Assembly: GCA_020434085.1 (NCBI GenBank)
Contig: JAGRBM010000448.1
Location: forward strand, 1 to 9,598
Source: Chrysiogenia bacterium
GTDB taxonomy: Bacteria; JAGRBM01
Direction: 5' to 3'
Length of the DNA stretch: 9,598 nt
Shown: one piece after another, positions 6,484-9,598 of the stretch
How positions within the stretch are numbered: position 1 is the first letter of the stretch
How the letters are laid out: the number at the start of each line of letters is the position of its first letter
Translations under genes and position numbers: made by a program
Notes under the pieces: generated by a model
What the model was told of the DNA's origin: nothing
The model's database searches: none
The model's input: only the letters and a program-made list of their open reading frames with translations

Positions 6484-8430
6484 TCAGCTGTTTTCCTCTC
6501 CCTTGGTTTCTTCCTCGGACTGTTCCTCCGAAGCAGCGGCTTCGGCAGGCTCAGATGATTCAGACTCGGGAGCGGCCTGCGCCTTGGGCTCTTCAGTGGC
6601 TTCCTCAGTCGGAGCAGGCGCGGCCTCGGCGGCCGGGGCCTCTTCAGCCTTGGCTTCCTCGGCCGGAGCAGGCGCTTCTTCGGCCTTGGCTTCCCCGGCC
6701 GGTGCGGCTTCGGAGCCTTGCATCCCGCGCAGCTTCTCACCGAGCAGATCGCCAAAGGTCGCGTTCGACGAGCCCTGCGAGGTATGGAATTCCTTCAGGT
6801 TTGCCCGGTCGTCGGTGGCCTGCATCGCCCGGATCGAGAGCGAGATCTTGCGATCGCGCGCGTCGAGCTGGGTGATCTCTGCGGTGAGTTCCTGGCCGAC
6901 TTCCACCACGTCGCGCGGGTTCTGCACGCGCTCATGGGCCAGCTCGCTGGTGCGGATGAGGCCTTCGATGCCCTCGGCCAGTTCCACGAACACGCCGAAA
7001 TCGGTGATCGAGACGACCTTGCACTGCACACGGTCGCCACGCTTGTGACTCTTGTAGTAGCTCTCCCAGGGATCGTCCTGGAGCTGTTTGATGCCAAGCG
7101 AGAGACGCTGGCCCTCGGTGTCGACGTTGAGGACGATCGACTCGACCTCATCGCCTTCCTTGAACATTTCGGCAAGCTTGGGATTTTTGTCGGTCCACGA
7201 CACGTCGGAGACATGCACGAGGCCGTCGATCTCATCATCGACACCGACAAAGATGCCGAAGTCGGTGATGCTCTTGACCGTTCCCTTGAGGCGCGCGCCC
7301 GGGGGATAGGTCTGTGCGATCTCTTCCCATGGGTTGGGCTGGACCTGCTTCATGCCCAGGCTCATGCGGCGGTTGGCGCGGTCGACGTCGAGAATCATCA
7401 CCTCGACTTCGTCGCCCACGTTGACGATCTTCTTGGGGTGGCGGACCTTGCGGGTCCAGCTCATCTCGGAGACGTGGATGAGGCCTTCGACGCCGCCCGT
7501 GATCTCCACGAATGCGCCGTAGTCGGCAATGCTGGTTACAACGCCCTTGGTGCGCATGCCGATCGGATAGTCGGTATCGATCGTGACCCACGGGTCGTTC
7601 TGAAGCTGCTTGAGCCCCAGCGAGACGCGCTCTTTTTCACGATCGAACTGCAGCACCTGCACGCGGATCTCGTCACCGGACTTGATGACTTCGCTCGGGT
7701 GCTTGATGCGCGCCCACGACATATCGGAGATATGCAGCAGGCCATCGATGCCGCCCAGGTCGATGAAGGCGCCGTAGTCGGTCAGGTTCTTCACCGTTCC
7801 GGTCACGATTGCGCCCTCGGTCAGAACCTTGAGGGTTTCTTCACGCATGTGGCCGCGCTGCTCTTCGAGAACCGCGCGACGCGAAAGCACCACGTTGCCG
7901 CGGCGCCGGTTGAACTTGATGATGCGGTACTGGCTGGTCTCGCCCATGTAGCGATCCAGGTTCCGCGGCATACGGATATCGGCCTGCGATGCGGGCAGGA
8001 ATGCCTTCACGCCGATGTCCACTTCCAGCCCGCCCTTGACGCGGCCGGTGACCTTGCCTTCGATGATGGCTTCTTTTTCAAAAGCCTCGGCGATCTCGTC
8101 CCAGATGCGAAGGCGGTCGGCCTTCTGCTTGGACACCCGGCAGTAACCCTGCGGGTTGACGCGCAGCGAATCGACGTAGACACGCACGCGGTCGCCTTCT
8201 TTGACGGTTACTTCGCCGCCGCGCTCGAATTCCTCGCGCGGGGCGTAACCCTCGGACTTGAAACCGATATCGATGATGACCCCGTCGGGATCTACTTTGA
8301 CGATGGTACCGGTGACAATTTCGCCTTCCGAAATTTCCTGCGCCGCCATCGATTCCTCGAACATTGCGGCAAAGCTATCTCCAGAGTCGCCGGCACCAGC
8401 TCCGGAGGTCTGCGGTTTATCTGACATCAT
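6484..8430 (-). CDS. rpsA: 30S ribosomal protein S1, six S1 repeats plus acidic tail
   Basis: RNA-binding protein that docks mRNA on the 30S subunit, needed most for messages with weak ribosome sites. The 648-residue product has six OB-fold S1 repeats at about 34-101, 119-187, 204-274, 290-361, 377-448 and 464-534. The first two are divergent and in E. coli bind the ribosome; repeats 3-6 carry the classic G..V.G.V..I.DYGAFV...G..GL.H.S pattern and bind RNA. Residues 573-648 form a low-complexity Ala/Glu/Pro tail with a 12-residue repeat, longer than in E. coli S1 (557 residues). Two adjacent ATG codons (8430 and 8427) are possible starts; the frame stays open to 8541, but the extra N-terminus is Cys/Arg-rich, unlike S1, and overlaps cmk. 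The nearest Shine-Dalgarno-like run (AAGGGG) sits 14 nt upstream, too far to be strong. E. coli rpsA also lacks a strong site and is autoregulated, so similar control is plausible here. It lies 97 nt after cmk. Confidence 0.97.
   Translation of the reverse strand: MMSDKPQTSGAGAGDSGDSFAAMFEESMAAQEISEGEIVTGTIVKVDPDGVIIDIGFKSEGYAPREEFERGGEVTVKEGDRVRVYVDSLRVNPQGYCRVSKQKADRLRIWDEIAEAFEKEAIIEGKVTGRVKGGLEVDIGVKAFLPASQADIRMPRNLDRYMGETSQYRIIKFNRRRGNVVLSRRAVLEEQRGHMREETLKVLTEGAIVTGTVKNLTDYGAFIDLGGIDGLLHISDMSWARIKHPSEVIKSGDEIRVQVLQFDREKERVSLGLKQLQNDPWVTIDTDYPIGMRTKGVVTSIADYGAFVEITGGVEGLIHVSEMSWTRKVRHPKKIVNVGDEVEVMILDVDRANRRMSLGMKQVQPNPWEEIAQTYPPGARLKGTVKSITDFGIFVGVDDEIDGLVHVSDVSWTDKNPKLAEMFKEGDEVESIVLNVDTEGQRLSLGIKQLQDDPWESYYKSHKRGDRVQCKVVSITDFGVFVELAEGIEGLIRTSELAHERVQNPRDVVEVGQELTAEITQLDARDRKISLSIRAMQATDDRANLKEFHTSQGSSNATFGDLLGEKLRGMQGSEAAPAGEAKAEEAPAPAEEAKAEEAPAAEAAPAPTEEATEEPKAQAAPESESSEPAEAAASEEQSEEETKGEENS
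6640..6702 (-). repeat. 36-bp period repeat in the rpsA tail
   Basis: Two near-identical units encode EAKAEEAPAPAE then EAKAEEAPAAEA (residues 580-603 of S1). At DNA level the core agccttggcttcc at 6646-6658 recurs as ggccttggcttcc at 6682-6694, exactly 36 bases on, so the frame is kept. The number of units could vary between strains by slippage or recombination. Confidence 0.75.
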
Positions 8431-8435
8431 GATGT
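8424..8435. promoter_or_regulatory. 12-bp perfect palindrome over the rpsA start codons
   Basis: ACATCATGATGT reads the same on both strands and contains the two tandem ATG codons (8430-8428 and 8427-8425). It could be a small protein-binding dyad or affect start accessibility in the mRNA. A 12-bp palindrome is rare at any given site but expected occasionally over 10 kb, so a function is only suggested. Confidence 0.3.
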
Positions 8436-8527
8436 GTTGTGGAACCCCTTGGTAAGTCTTGCGGAGGGCGGCAGAAGAACACATTTTAAGAGCAAAGACA
8501 ACAAGTCCCCGACCCTTTAATGAACTC
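8431..8527 (-). promoter_or_regulatory. 5' leader of rpsA, 97 bases, candidate autoregulatory region
   Basis: The space between cmk and rpsA has no strong Shine-Dalgarno next to the start. It contains TGTTGT (minus strand, 8503-8498) that can pair with ACAACA just before the start (8440-8435), and an AT-rich stretch around 8481-8490. A leader that folds and lacks a strong ribosome site is what is known for E. coli rpsA, where S1 represses its own translation. I see no confident promoter -35/-10 pair. The function is inferred from the family. Confidence 0.35.
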
Positions 8528-9211
8528 TCAACTGCCCTCAATCGCCTTTACCCGCGCGACAATGCGGGCAATGACGTCTTCGATGCTCATGGCCGTGGAA
8601 TCGATCTCCTCGGCGTCTGCTGCCTTTTTCAGGGGGGCATGCGCGCGCCCGGCGTCCTGGGCGTCCCGGGCGCGGATTTCCCGCTCGATGGCCCCGAGAT
8701 CGGCCTCCTGGCCCGCCGCCTGCAGTTCTTCGCAGCGCCTGCGGGCCCGTTCGGCCGGACTGGCACTTACAAAGAACTTGGCCCGGGCCTCCGGGAATAC
8801 GACGGTTCCGATGTCCCTGCCTTCCATGACGACGCCGCCGGATGCCCCGAGGGAGCGCTGAATCGCGGTGAGCCGCTTGCGAAGCGCCGGTTTCTGGGAG
8901 AAATCCGAGGCCATCATGGCGATCTCGCGGGTGCGGATCTGGTCGGATACGTCCTCTCCCGCCAGCAATACCGGCGCGCTGCCGTCCTCACGCGATCCGG
9001 GCGCGCCAAAACCGATGTCGAGATTCCGGCAGAACTCGCTGACGGCCAAGTCATCGCTCAAATCGAGCCCCGCCCTCTGTGCCGCCAGCGCGGCGGCCCG
9101 GTACATCGCGCCTGTATCTATATATAGATAACCCAGCTCGCGGGCGGCGCCCCGGCTGGCGGTGCTCTTTCCCGAGCCCGCAGGCCCGTCGATGGCGACA
9201 ATCGGCTTCAC
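8528..9211 (-). CDS. cmk: Cytidylate (CMP/dCMP) kinase
   Basis: Phosphorylates CMP and dCMP with ATP to give CDP and dCDP, recycling pyrimidine nucleotides in the cytosol. The 227-residue protein is normal length for bacterial Cmk. The P-loop is GPAGSGKS at 9-16, followed by the CMP-binding YIDTGAMYR at 30-38, DVSDQIRTREI typical of the NMP-binding insert at about 87-97, and VVMEGRDIGTVVFP at 127-140, whose Arg-Asp pair contacts the nucleotide base and sugar. A lid-like basic segment (SPAERARRRCEEL) follows at about 151-163, and the usual DST...SIEDV ending is at about 204-212. The start is GTG at 9211 within the sequence GTGA, so its first bases are shared with the aroA stop codon; GGAGG lies 10 nt upstream inside aroA, which supports coupled translation. 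Codon use is GC-rich except for an AT-rich patch at the YIDT motif. Confidence 0.96.
   Translation of the reverse strand: MKPIVAIDGPAGSGKSTASRGAARELGYLYIDTGAMYRAAALAAQRAGLDLSDDLAVSEFCRNLDIGFGAPGSREDGSAPVLLAGEDVSDQIRTREIAMMASDFSQKPALRKRLTAIQRSLGASGGVVMEGRDIGTVVFPEARAKFFVSASPAERARRRCEELQAAGQEADLGAIEREIRARDAQDAGRAHAPLKKAADAEEIDSTAMSIEDVIARIVARVKAIEGS
9115..9130. repeat. 16-bp perfect palindrome, 14 of 16 bases A or T, inside cmk
   Basis: TATCTATATATAGATA is identical on both strands, with the symmetry broken on both sides. It covers the codons for Y-L-Y-I-D of the CMP-binding motif, written as TAT CTA TAT ATA GAT. CTA and ATA look rare in these GC-rich genes, so the protein sequence alone does not force the AT-rich palindrome. 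It might be an operator or an internal promoter element for cmk-rpsA, or chance. Confidence 0.85.
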
Positions 9212-9598
9212 CCGCTCACCGCCTCCAGCAGGTCAAAGAACCCGGGGAAGCTCGTCTCCACGCAGGCGATGTCATTGATTGTGATTTCCACATCCGCACG
9301 GAAAGAAGTGAGTGCCATGCTCATCGCTACGCGGTGGTCCCCATGGGATTCAAAGGAGCAGCTCGGCACCCGCAGGGCGGGATTGCCATGGACGATCATG
9401 CCGTCTTCTTTGGGCTCAACCTTTGCCCCGATCTTTTCGAGCTCTGCGACCATGGTGGCGATGCGGTCGGTTTCTTTGACGCGAAGTTCTTTGGCGTCCT
9501 TGATGACCGTGGTGCCTTCGGCAAAGCACGCCGCCACGCACAGCGCCGGGATCTCGTCGATGAGCCGGGGGATGAGCGCGCCGCCGATGGTCGCGCCC
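9208..9598 (-). CDS. aroA: 3-phosphoshikimate 1-carboxyvinyltransferase (EPSP synthase), C-terminal part
   Basis: Transfers enolpyruvyl from PEP to shikimate-3-phosphate, the sixth step of the shikimate pathway. Only the last 129 residues lie in the window; a full enzyme is about 430. The frame is open to the right edge. Visible marks are GGALIPRLIDEIPALCVAA, whose Asp corresponds to the catalytic aspartate of IDE/DDMP motifs, AKELRVKETDR with the active-site Lys-Glu and Arg, SHGDHRVAMSMA with the substrate-binding Arg, and the closing ETSFPGFFDLL. The last motif has Thr-Ser where class I enzymes such as E. coli and plants have the Lys-Thr of KTFPDYF, so it looks more like class II AroA; this is read from one motif only. 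The stop codon overlaps the cmk start by 4 nt, and aroA-cmk adjacency is common in bacteria. Confidence 0.96.
   Translation of the reverse strand, partial: GATIGGALIPRLIDEIPALCVAACFAEGTTVIKDAKELRVKETDRIATMVAELEKIGAKVEPKEDGMIVHGNPALRVPSCSFESHGDHRVAMSMALTSFRADVEITINDIACVETSFPGFFDLLEAVSG

Noticed and set aside
6640-6702. CRISPR-like repeat
   Set aside because: The 36-bp repeat has no spacers, is in frame, and encodes a low-complexity protein tail.
6718-8424. Open plus-strand frame of 568 codons opposite rpsA
   Set aside because: It lies wholly antisense to a certain S1 gene. GC-rich coding DNA often leaves the opposite strand free of stops, and the translation shows the periodic repeats of the S1 gene rather than a protein family of its own.
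8431-8541. Longer N-terminus for ribosomal protein S1 reaching into cmk
   Set aside because: The extra 37 residues are unlike S1 starts and the region behaves as a leader; the ATG pair at 8430/8427 fits.

Overview
The window is about 9.6 kb of GC-rich chromosomal DNA in which every convincing gene lies on the minus strand, so it reads from right (9598) to left (1). It holds nine coding regions: seven complete and confidently assigned, a truncated but clear aroA at the right edge, and the first 38 codons of an unrecognised gene at the left edge. There are no long gaps; the largest space between genes is about 100 bases. I see no tRNA, rRNA, CRISPR array, insertion sequence or phage gene.

Right part (9598 to 6484): the 3' end of aroA (EPSP synthase, shikimate pathway), cmk (CMP kinase) overlapping it by 4 nt, and rpsA (ribosomal protein S1, six S1 repeats plus a long acidic tail). 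Middle part (6456 to 4203): a short-form signal peptide peptidase (SppA, S49 family), a HIT-family nucleotide-binding protein with an unusual lysine-rich N-terminal tail, and a LapA-domain membrane protein. Left part (4116 to 203): mutS (mismatch recognition ATPase) and an AMIN-amidase_3 N-acetylmuramoyl-L-alanine amidase whose GTG start lies inside the end of mutS. After an 87-base gap the next gene begins at 115 and runs off the window.

The order aroA-cmk-rpsA-sppA, the HIT protein with an LWAPWR motif, and the high GC content fit a deltaproteobacterial lineage in the broad sense (Desulfobacterota, Myxococcota and relatives). This is inference from gene order and protein style; a Gram-negative is supported by LapA and the exported AMIN-amidase. 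The genes share no single pathway. They are growth and envelope housekeeping functions: aromatic and pyrimidine nucleotide precursors, translation, membrane protein quality control, DNA repair and septal cell wall splitting. Short gaps and overlaps suggest one or a few long transcripts.

I find no undescribed system here. Points worth a second look are small: a perfect 16-bp AT-only-but-two palindrome made of rare codons inside cmk, a 12-bp palindrome centred on the rpsA start, the histone-like tail on the HIT protein, and the repeat-built acidic tail of S1.
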